Of a stretch of 64,000 bases of DNA, positions 31,915-43,179 are shown piece after piece (position 1 is the stretch's first letter; every line of letters starts with the position of its first letter). The translations under genes and the position numbers were made by a program. This DNA comes from Micrasema longulum (taxonomy: Eukaryota > Arthropoda > Insecta > Trichoptera > Brachycentridae). Location: positions 1 through 64,000 of the forward strand of contig JAGVSM010000520.1 in assembly GCA_022494885.1 (NCBI GenBank), given 5' to 3'. Under the pieces are notes generated by a model. The model had not been told where the DNA came from and made no database searches. It saw only the letters and a program-made list of their open reading frames with translations.

Positions 31915-32095
31915 AGAAATATTTGCGTTCTTATGATTTACTTCAATATTTTATTTTAATGCCTATTTCAACGAGTTGTAAATTACTCACTATTAGAAAA
32001 TGAAAATCAAGTTGACGTATAGTGGGATTCGAACCACGGACCTTTGATCCGTGAGTCCGATACACTAGCCACGGGACCACAACCCGATTTATTAA
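31915..32095 (-). repeat. tRNA-derived SINE, family 2
   Basis: Minus strand: CGGGTTGTGGTCCCGTGGCT, AGTGTATCGGACTCACGG, GGTTCGAATCCCAC, then TTTTCTAATAGTGAGTAATT, CAACTCGTTGAAATAGGC, ending ATAAGAACGCAAATATTTCT. One of the best-preserved copies. Confidence 0.85.
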
Positions 32096-33172
32096 GGTTT
32101 ATTTAAGATTTATTCTTTTTTTTTTAAATTGCTTTAAGTGAACTGTCAGCCAGTTTTCAAGCATTTGGACATACTCAAAACATTGCTGATTTTATTTTAC
32201 TTTATAGGTTGGCCCATATAGTATAGTTATTTCTGAATTTTCTCATGTTTCTAGTAGTCAACATCCATTTTCTGATGCAATCTCATATATCTAAGTATTT
32301 TTTGATCCTCAGCACCTCTTTTCTAGTCCTTACAGGATATTCTCGTATTACTATAAAATTACATTTTCACGGAATTGTGATGTTTTCTACCGACAAGTAA
32401 ATATGATAAAAAAATATATTTTTGAGATTTTCCAAGTTGAAAATGTTAAAAACTATTTTTTAAAGCTTCGTTAATCATCGGTTCTATATCCATATAGAAG
32501 ACTCGATTGACACCCTAATTGCATCGAATCTAAATATTGTTTTCTGTTTAGGCAAAATGATCTGCCTTACGGGACAGATCAAGTTCAGGGACGATAAATA
32601 ATTGAAATTTAAAATCACCCATAAAAAAATACATTTCAACTTTTGAGTGTGTCTAAAATTTTTATCATATTTTACATATTATTTATGTATTGTATTTTAT
32701 TTACGTTTCCTTTTAACTACCTAAAACAGATTTCTTAAAATTAGATACTATATTCTAAAAGATACACAATTTTTCATTGTATGGAGTTCAGGGTAATATG
32801 GTAAATCTCATCTCAAATTAATGTATATATGTTTTAATATTTGCAATTGATTTTAAAATTTTGGGAAGATTTTGAAAGTTTTTTTTCCAACATTTAAATA
32901 ATGATTTAAAGCTTCAGTTGTATTTCATCTGTGTAATGTTAAATTATTTGGAAATCTAGGGTTTCGAAAATTTAGAACATTAGTGTTTTTTTTTCTTTGA
33001 TAGTTTGTATAATAGATGATTTTTTGAAAATGTCATAAATTTAATAATACTTCTCTAATAATCTAATATACTCAATACAGTAGTGTTGTGTTATGTTATG
33101 GATATGATGCATCTCCGTTATCCACTAGTATTGCGGTTCATGTGATCGAATTATAATGCCCGATCAAATAAT
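32096..33172. other. AT-rich, no gene supported
   Basis: Near 32155-32190 (TTTTCAAGCATTTGGACATA then CTCAAAACATTGCTGATTTT) and 32220-32330 are fragments resembling the R3 left edge. Otherwise nothing recognised. Confidence 0.4.
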
Positions 33173-33469
33173 TTGGCGGCTGCGGCAAGTAGATACCAAA
33201 ACGTAATAGTATGCACTATTTATATACTTATAAAGGTATTATACCAAACTCACCCTGCGGTGGACTGCATTGTGACTGCAATAAAACATACCACAAAACA
33301 ACCCCTTTCCAAAGGGGCGCGTAGTATGATATTACGCGAATTAAATTTGAATGACATCCAGATTAAAGATAACAAATGCTTTTTCGTAATGGACGAAAAT
33401 TGCCAAAGCGTTTACATTCGTGTATTTTCAAGTGATCAATATCATAATTACGAACTTAAAAAAGCATAA
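33173..33469 (+). CDS. Unrecognised open frame, 98 codons, possibly an exon or TE-derived
   Basis: The frame is open from a TTG at 33173, with no in-frame ATG near the start. Its C-terminal half has a protein-like composition: HPAVDCIVTAIKHTTKQPLS, KGARSMILRELNLNDIQIKD, NKCFFVMDENCQSVYIRVFS, SDQYHNYELKKA. I do not recognise a domain. The nucleotide sequence coding QYHNYELK recurs about 120 bp downstream (near 33560) as CAGTATCATAATTATGAACT, so the end of the frame has been duplicated. That fits decay of a mobile gene or a pseudogene more than an active exon. Unproven. Confidence 0.3.
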   Translation: MAAAASRYQNVIVCTIYILIKVLYQTHPAVDCIVTAIKHTTKQPLSKGARSMILRELNLNDIQIKDNKCFFVMDENCQSVYIRVFSSDQYHNYELKKA

Positions 33470-34734
33470 ATAAACATTGAAGTAGAATCGAGAAAACGAG
33501 TTTTTTTTTAATTTGCCAATCATACCAAATTCTTTGAATTGGTGTTTTTTGGAATACCAGTATCATAATTATGAACTTAAAATGAGAAAGTTCAGTGTAA
33601 GGGGAAATTCGTAATAAAATTTATTTCTTGTAGCGGTAAAAATTAAAGCATTTAATTGTATGGCTAAGTTTCTCGAAAATACGAAAAATCATATAAAATT
33701 TAAATTTTGGGAAGAATGAGAAGATTTGTTAATACAAATTTTCATCCAAAATTATTTATAACACAAATATTATACCACATATTAACTACGGCAGCAGTAA
33801 ATTATTTTTTATAAAATTGATAAAATTTAAACAAACTATACATTTTACAAAATAAAGCTTTAAAAATAATTTTGAATGTAAATTTGATGTTTAAATAAAT
33901 AAGATTACTGAAATATATTTCAATACGATGATGTTTGTGTATAATATTATAAATTAAAAATAAAACAAAGAATTTTGGAAAAAAAATTATCAAAGCTAAC
34001 ATGAACATGATCAAAATACCAGAGAAAAGTAAAAAATCAGACTTCCATTCAGAAAAAAAGGCGAAGTCGCAAAATTAAAGTTAATAAAAGGCAGTAAAAA
34101 ATATTATGAAATCGGAAAAAATAAACACGAAAACAAATAAAAAAAAAAAAACAAAATTCAAAGAGAAGGTCAAAACAAAATTCAAAAGAAATCAGCGTAG
34201 AAATAAAAATAATAATTTGTGTTAAATAACTAATCAATGAAATATATATAATAATATGTTTATATTTGCCCTATTTCAAAATTTAAAATGTAAAATAAAG
34301 AACAGAAAAAAAAATACATTGTAAAATATTTAACGATGATTGTTCCGATTCATTATGGACTAATAATAATTTGTTATCGGGTGCTCAGACATTAGTGTTA
34401 ATATTTTCTTTAATAAAAGAGACAAATAAAACTTTAACCAATAACGACATAAAAATATTAAAAATTATAAAAAAGTATAAAAAAGATGAAAGAAAAATAA
34501 CATATAAAAAATCCCATTGATTATGTTCCAATCCGTTTATAACGAAAAATAATGAGTACTCATAAATGCAACTAAAACAAGATAAATAATAAAATTTTTT
34601 TTTTTTTATTCAAATCTAAGATAAAATATATACGTTTGAAAATGATGAGTATCTATTTAAATTAATATTTGAAACTATGTTAATAAAAGAGCGAGGAAAA
34701 ATATTAATAAAACTAATTAAATTTTACGAACGTT
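33470..34734. other. Very AT-rich, no gene supported
   Basis: A-rich sequence on the plus strand. Minus frames such as 33802-34014 and 34049-34237 are rich in Phe, Ile and Leu because of T runs and are not genes. Confidence 0.5.
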
Positions 34735-34815
34735 GAAACAACTCGTTGAAAATGGCCCTCAAAATGAAATATTTGGGCAAATCATAAAAACGCAAGTATT
34801 TTTTTAAAACAAAAA
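34735..34815 (+). repeat. SINE family 2, 3' fragment
   Basis: ACTCGTTGAAAATGGCCCTC, AAAATGAAATATTTGGGCAA, TCATAAAAACGCAAGTATTT: the tail of family 2 without its tRNA head. Confidence 0.7.
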
Positions 34816-34989
34816 AGATTTTTAAATTAAAGTAATACATAAATAATATATCAGAACAGAAATAAAAAAAAAAAAAACTATTTTGATTTTCGTCCAAGTT
34901 CATTTGAATTACCAATCAAGCATAGCGTTGTTATGTTTTGTGATAGATTTCCGGTTTCTGGGCAGCTATTGTTTCCAACGTTTCGCGTA

Positions 34990-35125
34990 TTTTTACGCTA
35001 CAGGGATCTACTTTTATATGCCAGCACGATTTACAGACAACTCGTGACTTCACGGGCGGAGTAATTTCAAAATTTTAAATGTTAAAAAATCGTAGCGATG
35101 ATAACACATACATGAAAATATAGAA
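34990..35125 (+). repeat. M1-like interior fragment
   Basis: ACTCGTGACTTCACGGGCGG and AGTAATTTCAAAATTTTAAA, then ATCGTAGCGATGATAACAC, parallel GACGTCACACGCGGATTAAT, TTTCAGAAATACAAAAC and TAGCGCTGATAATACG at 10822-10872. A diverged third copy of the M1 interior. Confidence 0.4.
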
Positions 35126-35347
35126 AAAGATGGCCGAATTGGATAGTGTATATTTTTTATATTTTTATTTAATTTTACAATAAGCTCAAGGGGCATTTTC
35201 AAAAATATTCAGGTAAGTACAATAAATAACAATCAATGATTAAACAAGAAAACATTTTTTTTTTGCATCGTGTAGAAACAAAAAAAATACTAATTAATAA
35301 AAAAAAACACCGAGCTTCCTCATTTCGTGTACTTTAAATCCACAATC

Positions 35348-35602
35348 AATTCGGTAGTCAGATGGCAGAAGGGACCTGTATTTTTTTCTGTGTTTTTGTT
35401 TTCAAAAGTTTAAATTAATAGTTCAGTAAATACACATGGAAAAAAAAAATCAGCGTCAGTTAGAATGATAATTTATTATTGAAAAGCAACACTAAAATAT
35501 TTTAGTTTGTGAATAAAAGTCTTAAAGTTAAGTCGTATTTCAGCTCCCCTGAACATTTTTGAAATTTACAGATGGTCCCTTCTGCCATCTGACTACCGAA
35601 TT
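35348..35602. mobile_element. MITE with about 28-bp terminal inverted repeats (family M4)
   Basis: Left AATTCGGTAGTCAGATGGCA then GAAGGGACC; the reversed right end is AATTCGGTAGTCAGATGGCA then GAAGGGACC, identical over 29 bases. The interior is AT-rich and non-coding, with TCAGCTCCCCTGAACATTTT near the right end, a phrase also found at about 18023 (GGCTCCCCTGAACATTATTG). The total is about 255 bp. No clear target duplication (ATC on the left, ATA on the right). Confidence 0.85.
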
Positions 35603-36541
35603 ATATCTTCATAAATGCTGCCAACTGACAATGAAATATGTGGTACCCACCTAGAACATACTATTTTCTTTTAATATACTATATTTAAAAAGGAAAATAT
35701 TTTACAAAACACATTGTCTCAAATATAGGTTGATCTCGACCTGAAAGTTACTTAAAAGGAATTCAGTATCGTAACCCAATCAACGTAATAATACATAAAA
35801 AATATTATTCTAAAATGGTTTTAATAACGTTGACATAGATAAATAATTACGCTCTTTATTAATCGAAAGCGCTTTGAAAATAATACAATCTATTCGATAA
35901 ATATCTCCAATTATAAATGTGATTAAAAATGAAAGCATTATACCATTCAAGCATAACAACAAGTAATCTTTTATTTGAGCAGATAAAACGTGAATAAATT
36001 CATCACATTGAAATTAATAAATTCATGTTTTGATGGGTATTTTTTTGAAATAAAAAATACATATTTCCGATTGAGCTGTGACCAAAAGCAACCGATTCCG
36101 ATTAATCAAAGTGTAATTAGTGATCGGAAGTACTAACTATACATTGCCCAAGGCTGTTTTGATTAATTTACAATCAATGAGCTATTAAATTATTTAATCA
36201 GAGATTCAGCTTGCGGTGATTATAACTACTTTATTTAGTTCATTGTGTTAGCCATGTCTTCCTTTGTAAATAACTGATTCGACAAATTTAATATAATTAA
36301 ACATGAATTAATGATAGTCTTTTAACTGTCCGAAGGACAGAAAATAAATAAAAGAAAGCCGGAAACTGACTGAACTACCGACCTTGTTCCCACCCCTATC
36401 GGATACACATTATGAAAGTTTTCACTACCCTCGGTAAATAAAGGGTCGCCAAGTCTTCTTTGTGTGATTTTCTGTAGGTACCGTATAAACTGATTGTTGA
36501 AAATTAAAGAAAAAAAACATTGTATTGACATTATTTTTAAC
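35603..36541. other. No gene supported
   Basis: AT-rich; the 69-codon minus frame at 36322-36531 has no domain. Nothing recognised. Confidence 0.45.
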
Positions 36542-36650
36542 TTAATTAATGTTTGTAAATATTAGTATAAAACCGCTTACCGACTTTTTATGTCTACCGG
36601 TTTCGAGACGGTAATTGGTTATATATTAATATTTACTAACATTAATTAAA
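36542..36650. repeat. Palindromic hairpin element
   Basis: Left TTAATTAATGTTTGTAAATA, TTAGTATAAAACCGCTTACC; the reversed right end is TTAATTAATGTTAGTAAATA, TTAATATATAACCAATTACC. The centre is GACTTTTTATGTCTACCGG. The central phrase ACCGACTTTTTAGTCTACCG recurs at about 61583. The TTAA edges could be a target duplication or part of the arms. Confidence 0.75.
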
Positions 36651-36954
36651 ACGTTTGACCCCTAAGTTACTGATTTAAACGTAAATAATAGTTTTAACTT
36701 GTTTATTTATATACATGTTGTAGGCTATAAAAAATATAATAGTGGAGCTGGGTAGAAGTAAAATGGACTGTCCCATTTGCCCAAACCAATATTGAATAAA
36801 CTGCTCCGTAAATGTATTTTTATGTTTTTTTTTTGTTATTTTATTATACGCTTTATAATATAAATAGTATATGTGTACATAAATGAAATATTAACTGAAA
36901 TACAAGTACGTAGTGGTTAAAACTTTTTGAACATTTCGTTAAGTATCTCTGTAT

Positions 36955-37150
36955 ATTAAGTCTTCTTTTTTTATTTATTCATACACAATGTTATTTGTAC
37001 ATTGGCGAGCTTATTGCCAAATGGCAATTTCTTCCAATTTTCTCATGTAAACATAAAAAAGTATATTGTTAAGTGTCCTCGGTACGGGTAACCCCAGTGA
37101 GGTCACATTATTTTATTGTTAATCTTTGTTTATTATGGAAAAAAATGAAT
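36955..37150. repeat. Retroelement tail-like sequence (family T2)
   Basis: TGTACATTGGCGAGCTTATT and GCCAAATGGCAATTTCTTCC match the order at about 52910-52960 (TGTACATTGTGGTTTAATTG, CCTAATGGCAACTTTTTCC). Probably 3' UTRs of the same LINE. Confidence 0.45.
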
Positions 37151-37214
37151 AAATAAAAATAATTATTAAATAATATTTTATAAAGTATTTAAAAATATAT
37201 TCAAGCATTTTTAC

Positions 37215-37365
37215 TACGCAAAGATCAACATATGGAAGAATTGAAGGAATATAGGTTTTTAAACAGGTAGAATAGGGAATTTTACACAGTGTATAAAGTT
37301 GCCACTTAAACTAGTTAATGACATGTCATAAGCCCTGTGAATTCCTAGACTTCTACACTATTTCC
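37215..37365 (-). repeat. R3 interspersed repeat
   Basis: Reverse R3: GATCAACATATGGAAGAATT, TTTTACACAGTGTATAAAG, TTGCCACTTAAACTAG, ATGACATGTCATAAGCCCTG, CTAGACTTCTACACTATTTC. Confidence 0.85.
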
Positions 37366-37504
37366 TGCAAGGTGTTTTTCATTTATGTTTTAATATATTA
37401 TTTAAGTTATAATATTACTTTGAAATGTGTTTTTTAGGATAAAATTAATTTGACAGTTCCTGTTTGGTGTGCCAGTTCAATGCGCTATTTACTATTTATC
37501 TGAG

Positions 37505-38165
37505 AGTTTCCCAAACTTTTTTGTCTTGCAGGCCCCTGGTCGATTTTTCTATTTGCGAAGACCCCTCGCTTTTTAATTTTCAAAAATAAATTCATAAACT
37601 GTAAATATGTTTTTGAGGCTGACGTAGAACTACTCCCTTTTTTAGGGTTTTCTGTATTTTTATAGAAAATAAACTTCAGTGTGAAGGAGTAATTGATCCC
37701 ATCATTTTCCGCAGAAGACCGCCTAACCCCTGCAAACAGCCGACGTCAAACCAGTGCAACATGTGGTAATGCGTACGTTGCTGTGAAGGCTTTTATTTAA
37801 TCCAACTGGTTGCTACAGGCATCAAAAGTGCAACGTTTTACAAGTTACACGTGATGCAGCCACAAAGTGAATAGCTCACTAAAAAATTATGTTTAATAAA
37901 CATATAATTAGGAAATTTATATATATTATAAGAAATTTTACGTAATCACCTTCAAAGATACTATCTGTTAGGCGAATTATTACATTCATAGTAAAATTTT
38001 AGTGACGGTATGCCTTAATAGGATCCACTCTTGTAGACCCCCATTCGCATCTCATGGACCTCTATTTTGGATTGAATGGATTTTTTCACTACCATGGACC
38101 CCCTGCAGGGCGTGATTAACCCCTGGAGGTCAATATAGACCACTTTGGAAATGCTTGATCCATAT
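37505..38165. mobile_element. Probable hAT-like non-autonomous element
   Basis: Left GAGAGTTTCCCAAACTTTTT; the reversed right end is AAGCATTTCCAAAGTGGTCT. Subterminal text on both sides concerns GCAGGCCCCTGGTCGA and GAAGACCCCTCG on the left and GGACCCCCTGCAGGGCGTG and TAACCCCTGGAGGTCA on the right, a style typical of hAT MITEs. No clean 8-bp duplication was found. Non-coding. Confidence 0.5.
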
Positions 38166-38374
38166 GAATAAACGTAATAATACACGTTGATTTACTGCTA
38201 CTAAATATTTATGTTTTGTTTATAAAATGAATGGCTTTCGACTGGAATACTAACCATGTTTTTTAATGGAATTTGTTTGTGACAACAAATTGATTTAATG
38301 ATAACTTATTTATGTGACCGAGGATTTAAATACTATTAAGAAATAATTGAGTAGAATCGAAAACAGTCTTTCTT

Positions 38375-38565
38375 TAATTCTTCCATCTATAAGGATGTTC
38401 AAACTTAAGCATATTGGTGAGTGTTACGCAGTGTGTAAAGTGGCCACTTTAACCAGCCATGACAAGTGATAAGCCATGTAAATGCCAAGACGTTCATATT
38501 TCCTTCTTTGACATCTATGTTGTAATATGTCAGTCATAAGAACTCGTGAAGGTGACATCCAGTCT
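38375..38565 (-). repeat. R3 interspersed repeat, 5' part
   Basis: Reverse R3: TTCTTCCATCTATAAGGATG, GGTGAGTGTTACGCAGTGTG, TAAAGTGGCCACTTTAACCA, GACAAGTGATAAGCC, TGTTGTAATATGTCAGTC. It runs directly into a LINE remnant. Confidence 0.8.
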
Positions 38566-38579
38566 TTCTCTGCGAGCAT

Positions 38580-39030
38580 TTGCATGAGGCTTTTCCCGAC
38601 CGACTTTTTACTAGGAATGCTGGGCTACCAATCATTGTTGAGGAGAAGGGATATTCATTTAGGTGTTCATGTTTTTCAACTGATTTGTGGTCGCATACAT
38701 AATTCAGATATTCTGAATGAATTTGGTTTATTTGTCCCTGAAAATTATTTTCGACAAAGGCAACCCAGGTTTTTCTACATACCATAATGCAGAAACAACC
38801 TGCCAATGGTTATGCCAGTACCGATATATTTTATGACAGTGGGATTTCTCTTAGGAAGGCAATTTTCAAATTGTATTGTGTATAGTCGTATATGTTCATT
38901 TTACATGACTTTTTAAAATTTTTCTATGTAATATATTTTGAAATGTATTTATTGAAAATGAATTATATTGTTCTCAATGTTATTTAAAATTTAAATGAAG
39001 TAAATAAAGGATTTGGAAAAAACTGAATGT
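38580..39030 (+). pseudogene. LINE 3' end (family B)
   Basis: The plus frame within 38527-38787 encodes GYQSLLRRRDIHLGVHVFQL, ICGRIHNSDILNEFGLFVPE, NYFRQRQPRFFYIP and a stop. A shifted frame gives RNNLPMVMPVPIY. This aligns block by block with the LINE at 12039-12484 (LKTRRSVYLTAHFFRLLRG, GFYVPDYYLRQRQHRLFYIP). The 3' UTR follows to AAGTAAATAAAGGATTTGG. It abuts R3 as the 12 kb copy does, but in the opposite relative orientation. Confidence 0.8.
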
Positions 39031-39114
39031 TAATAAAATTTATTTTTACACCACGACTGACCAATTGGCCCAATCACGTCGGTACAGAATATGTAAAATC
39101 ACGATTGATTTTTG

Positions 39115-39390
39115 TGATCTCACCGGGAATCAAACCCTTCGTGCATGAGGCAAGCGTTTTAGTAATTCCACTATCTTGTATTTCCCATATCAGAGTGGAA
39201 CGAAGATATAGTTTATTGTGTGAAATAGAACTAGCACCCTACAAGAGCGTTTTTAAGTCGATGGATTCATACAAGTAAAAGTCCTGATAGAGAAAATTAA
39301 GTGGAGATTAGTCAGCCACGTGGTGAATTGATTTTCCTATAATTCCGAAGATCACGGATTTTATTTCCACCAGGGTCAATATAAATATTG
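39115..39390. repeat. Two degenerate tRNA-like SINE heads
   Basis: 39115-39180 (minus) has TGATCTCACCGGGAATCAAA, a B-box relic. 39310-39390 (plus) has GTCAGCCACGTGGTGAATTG and a decayed B box (CGGATTTTATTTCC). Both lack bodies resembling family 1 or 2 at useful identity. Confidence 0.45.
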
Positions 39391-39639
39391 ATTTAGAATG
39401 TTATTTTTACTATAATTTTATGAAAGTAAAAGATTTAATCAAATCGAATCAATTTTTATTTGACATTCTTTCTTTAGGTAAATGATATAGTTTTTATAAA
39501 AAATAATTATTTTTACAAAAAACGTTTTTTATTTTTTATCGTTAATGGTCAATTTTGTACTTTTTTAATATTTTCAATATTCCTTTGTAATCTGTACATT
39601 ACAACAAAGATAAAGAACATTTGAAATAATGAAATATAG

Positions 39640-39850
39640 AAGTAAAGGCATCCACAGGAGTTTGTACAATAATTATAGCTACCTACATGGCTTATGTATG
39701 TCATAAGCCTTGAAGATGTTTAGACTATATTTCTTTCGCTGAAATGTTCTTCATCTCTGTTGTAATATGTTAATAGTAGGAGATTGAATCCAGTCCTTGT
39801 CGATAAAAATTTGGAGGAACTCAACATATTGTTGATTACTTTGTAAGATA
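39640..39850 (-). repeat. R3 interspersed repeat, 5' half
   Basis: Reverse R3: ATGTCATAAGCCTTGAAGAT, GAAATGTTCTTCATCTCTG, TTGTAATATGTTAATAGTAG, GATTGAATCCAGTCCTTGTC, AAAATTTGGAGGAACTC. Confidence 0.8.
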
Positions 39851-40002
39851 TATTTAAGGACTAAGATTTTCTTTTTATTACTGTTGTTTTTTTTACTGAC
39901 TTGTTTTTATTTTTTGTTATTTTCAGCTTTGTGCACTTTTTTATTATTTTATTTTGTCACTTTATAATTGTTTTTATTATTTATTATTTTCTATTTTTTT
40001 TT

Positions 40003-40080
40003 TGAAAATGACCTTTAAAATGAAATATTTGGGTAAATTATTAGAACGCCAATATTTCTCCTAATATTATTTTGTAAACG
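40003..40080 (+). repeat. SINE family 2, 3' fragment
   Basis: GAAAATGACCTTTAAAATGA, AATATTTGGGTAAATTATTA, GAACGCCAATATTTCTCC: the tail only. Confidence 0.65.
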
Positions 40081-40257
40081 GTTATTTGAACCGAAAAATC
40101 CGTAAATAATTAATATTTATTTAATGATTTTTCTCTGATAATTGTCTTTTAATTGATTTAGACTAACTAATGTGTCTTATGTATCACATGATCAAAATAA
40201 AGAAGAATTGACGGCCCAATGCATAAAAGGGTGTGAACAGAGAGCAAAGGATTATGA

Positions 40258-40440
40258 ATCGGCTTGTGGTCCTGTTGCTAGTATCGAGGACTCACGGATC
40301 AAAGGTTCGAGCTTCGCACTCGGCTCTACTACAACTTGTTTCCCATTTTCTACATGTGAGTTATTTATAACTGGTTAAAAATGGCCGCCAAAACTGAAAT
40401 ACTTGTGTAAATCGTAAAAACCAAAATGTTCATTTAAAAA
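40258..40440 (+). repeat. tRNA-derived SINE, family 2
   Basis: Head CGGCTTGTGGTCCTGTTGCT, AGTATCGAGGACTCACGG, GTTCGAGCTTCGCACTC, CTACTACAACTTGTTTCCC, then ATGTGAGTTATTTATAACTG and ATGGCCGCCAAAACTGAAAT. A 68-codon frame over it is an artefact. Confidence 0.8.
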
Positions 40441-40569
40441 AAAAAATGTATTGGAAAACTGATAATAGATTCACAAAGAATTATATTTACAACAAGTAAA
40501 AGGTTTTGAGGAATGGGACATTTATGTAATTTATAACATGCACCGATAAAAAAAACGCAACGCACAACT

Positions 40570-40830
40570 GTATGTAATTTATAAAATGAAATGATTTAGT
40601 TAATTATGTACGAGTATATTTTCAAAACGAATAAATTTTATTTTTATTATATATATTTAAAAAAAATTCATTTATACAAATACATATATGTACATTACGA
40701 AAAATTGTAAAGTGTGCAATTTAATACGTATCCCAAACTCTATAAAGCCAAGGGCCCTGTGTTGAGTTGGGATAGAACATAATGGAAGGTGGAAGCATGT
40801 ACATAATTAAATAATAGCAAAAATAAAAAA
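40570..40830 (-). repeat. LINE-like 3' tail (family T1)
   Basis: Reverse-strand copy of the 18065 tail: CAAACTCTATAAAGCCAAGG, GCCCTGTGTTGAGTTGGGAT, ATAATGGAAGGTGGAAGCAT, with a T/A-rich leader that would be the 3' end. Confidence 0.5.
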
Positions 40831-41606
40831 TATGAAAATATTATTACATAAACATACATAAATTTTAATAAACATCTAGACAACACGCTTAATAGTATAT
40901 AAATCTATGCAATACCTCGCAGCAGTCTCTTGCAAGATGGTTTTTAACATTTCATTGGTGAAAATACATTTCTAGTTACCAACACAACGGTTATTTAATT
41001 TGCATCTGAATATTGAAAGACGAATCGATTTAGATTTGTATGATACTGGGGGTGCGTTATCTCGAATAATAAAAAAAACTCATTTAGGATATCGAGCGTA
41101 TTATCAACACGTTTGTGTTAGAAATGGCTTTGTCAAGTATTCGTAAAACTACCCCAGTTTTGAAACGCTTTCTCAATAGGGGTGGGGAAACGAATTATTA
41201 GGGTGCCGATAATATTGATATATCTGTTCCGGTACGACTGCTGACGCAACGCATCTGTTATAAAAAATCGTCTAATCTTCCATAAACCTAGAATGGCAGT
41301 TTATGGCAAACATTTTGTATAAGAGAGTGCGAGTTTGGGATTAAACGGTGGTATTGTTATGTATTAAATGTGGCAATGAAACGATTGGTAACGCATAAGT
41401 GTTAATGTGTTTCTAACCCCAAGGAGTACATATATTTAGTAATTGTTTGGGGAGAAATTGCTTGAAAACATATTTTGCCAACTGATTGTCAACGAAATGA
41501 TACACGATGAACTATTATGTATTCAAATAAGAAATTAAAATATTCCAATTATTTTTTTTTATCAACCCTCGCATAGTTGCTAAAAGCTAACCTTCTAAAA
41601 ACATGT
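40831..41606. other. No gene supported
   Basis: Moderately AT-rich, with no domain-bearing frame and no matched repeat. Confidence 0.45.
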
Positions 41607-42095
41607 TAATTTATTTATTTATTTATTATATATATACGGCCTAAGCCAATTACAACCGTTACATGAAGAAACGTAAATGCAAGAAACTGAACAAAAAGAA
41701 CATAAAACTATTTAGCAAAGACAAACAAGGGCAAAACAATAATTGTATACAATATATTCCAAAAAACGAAAGTCCTAAAACTTTGAGCTAAACCATGTCA
41801 ATCCAACTTCATCCCACACTGTTTAGTCGCGAAGAGATCTACGAAAAGTCGGAAGATCTATCCCAAAAAATTTCAAGTCGTGCGATGAATTGACTAATCT
41901 ACACATTCTGGACATTGGGGCTTAAAAACCAAAGTTGCTCTTAGAAGATTTTATAAATAGCAGATTCTGACTTCTGGTGACACGGTTGGGAACATGAAAA
42001 GAAATTGATTGCAACAGAGATGGGACATCACTTAAAGCATTTAGTACTTTGAAAATGCATATTAGGTCCATCTCAGTTCTACGTCTTTCAATACT
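41607..42095 (-). pseudogene. LINE C-terminus and 3' UTR (family E)
   Basis: On the minus strand from 42095: SIERRRTEMDLICIFKVLNA, LSDVPSLLQSISFHVPNRVT, RSQNLLFIKSSKSNFGF, one in-frame stop, APMSRMCRLVNSSHDLKFFG, IDLPTFRRSLRD and a stop at 41823. The 3' UTR runs to (ATAA)n at about 41607. It is the same family as 62610-63090 (ITEMDF, DVPSLLQFIS, FIKSFKSNF, APMSRLCRFINSSH), and even the UTRs align. Near-complete frame retention with a single stop suggests a fairly young relic. Confidence 0.88.
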
Positions 42096-42144
42096 TCAAA
42101 AAGTAATGAAGGTAATCAAAAATTTACGATGCCATAATTCATAT

Positions 42145-42205
42145 TCTAGTTTTTCTTTCCAGTTCTTGTCTACAAAAATTTGGACAGACTCAAAATATTG
42201 CTGAT
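42145..42205 (-). repeat. R3 left-edge fragment
   Basis: CCAGTTCTTGTCTACAAAAA, TTTGGACAGACTCAAAATAT, TGCTGAT: the first 60 bp of R3 in reverse, just beyond the LINE. Confidence 0.65.
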
Positions 42206-42454
42206 ATTAATAATAAATAAATAAAATAAATATACTTATTCATTTTTAACCCACAGAATCCGTAGAAAAGCTTTTCAAGTAGGTACCTATGGCGTCATAT
42301 ATTTTCAGCGTGTTTAGTTTACACATGTTAATTACATGTATGTGTGTAAAATAGAACCACAATCCTCAAACACTGTTTTTGAATCGATGAAAAAAAACAT
42401 ATATCGAATAAGTAAATAAATAATTAAGGTGATTTAAATATAATAAAAATCTGT

Positions 42455-42710
42455 TGGCTTCTTGGTGTAATGGTCAAAGCGTTTGCCTACCATATAAGGG
42501 GTCACGGGTTCGATTTCCAACATGGTCGATACGAAATATTTATTTAAAAGGGTGTTTTTACACTGAATATTTCATAGTCCTTAGACAGGTACCTAAAGCA
42601 TAAGACTGATTATCTTACATTCATGTAACAAAAAAAAAGATACTCTGCAATCGGTATACTAATGCAGTGCCCCAATCACCATTAGGAGCGGAAAGGGAAT
42701 GATGATGATG
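42455..42710 (+). repeat. tRNA-derived SINE, family 1
   Basis: A box TGGTGTAATGG, B box GGTTCGATTTC, then GAAATATTTATTTAAAAGGG, TGTTTTTACACTGAATATTT, CATAGTCCTTAGACAGGTAC, GCATAAGACTGATTATCTTA and the tail GGAAAGGGAATGATGATGAT. Full length. Confidence 0.9.
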
Positions 42711-43179
42711 AAAATATAATTAGAATAGATAACAACCCCACAAAACTTATAACTTTCTTCATGCCACAAGGACGATAAAGACCGACAAAGCCCAAAATGC
42801 GATGGATGGACTGCATCTGCGCGGATACGACAACGTTACAAGTGGGGAACTGGAGACGATGAGCAGCAAACTGACGAGAGCTGAGGAGACCCCAGAATGC
42901 AGCCATGGCCTAGCCATACCTGTCGAGCTTATGATGATTACTATTTGTGTACCTTCTTGGGCCTCGTGGGCAACTATAAGAATAACAGAATATCTAAAAC
43001 TATGACGGAATAGTCCGTTTTGTTGAATACTGGAAATAGTTTATCGAGAGTGAAAGGTTGTAAAGTATTTTTACAGGACCTCGACTCACATGTTTTATAC
43101 GGGTATGATTCATATCATAAATTGTAGTGCTTTCACACTTATAGATTACGCAGACAGGGTATAGTCTAAGCTTAAAACC

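Noticed and set aside
31800..32090. Pair of possible tRNA genes on the minus strand
   Set aside because: Both are SINE heads, with tails that recur elsewhere in the window.
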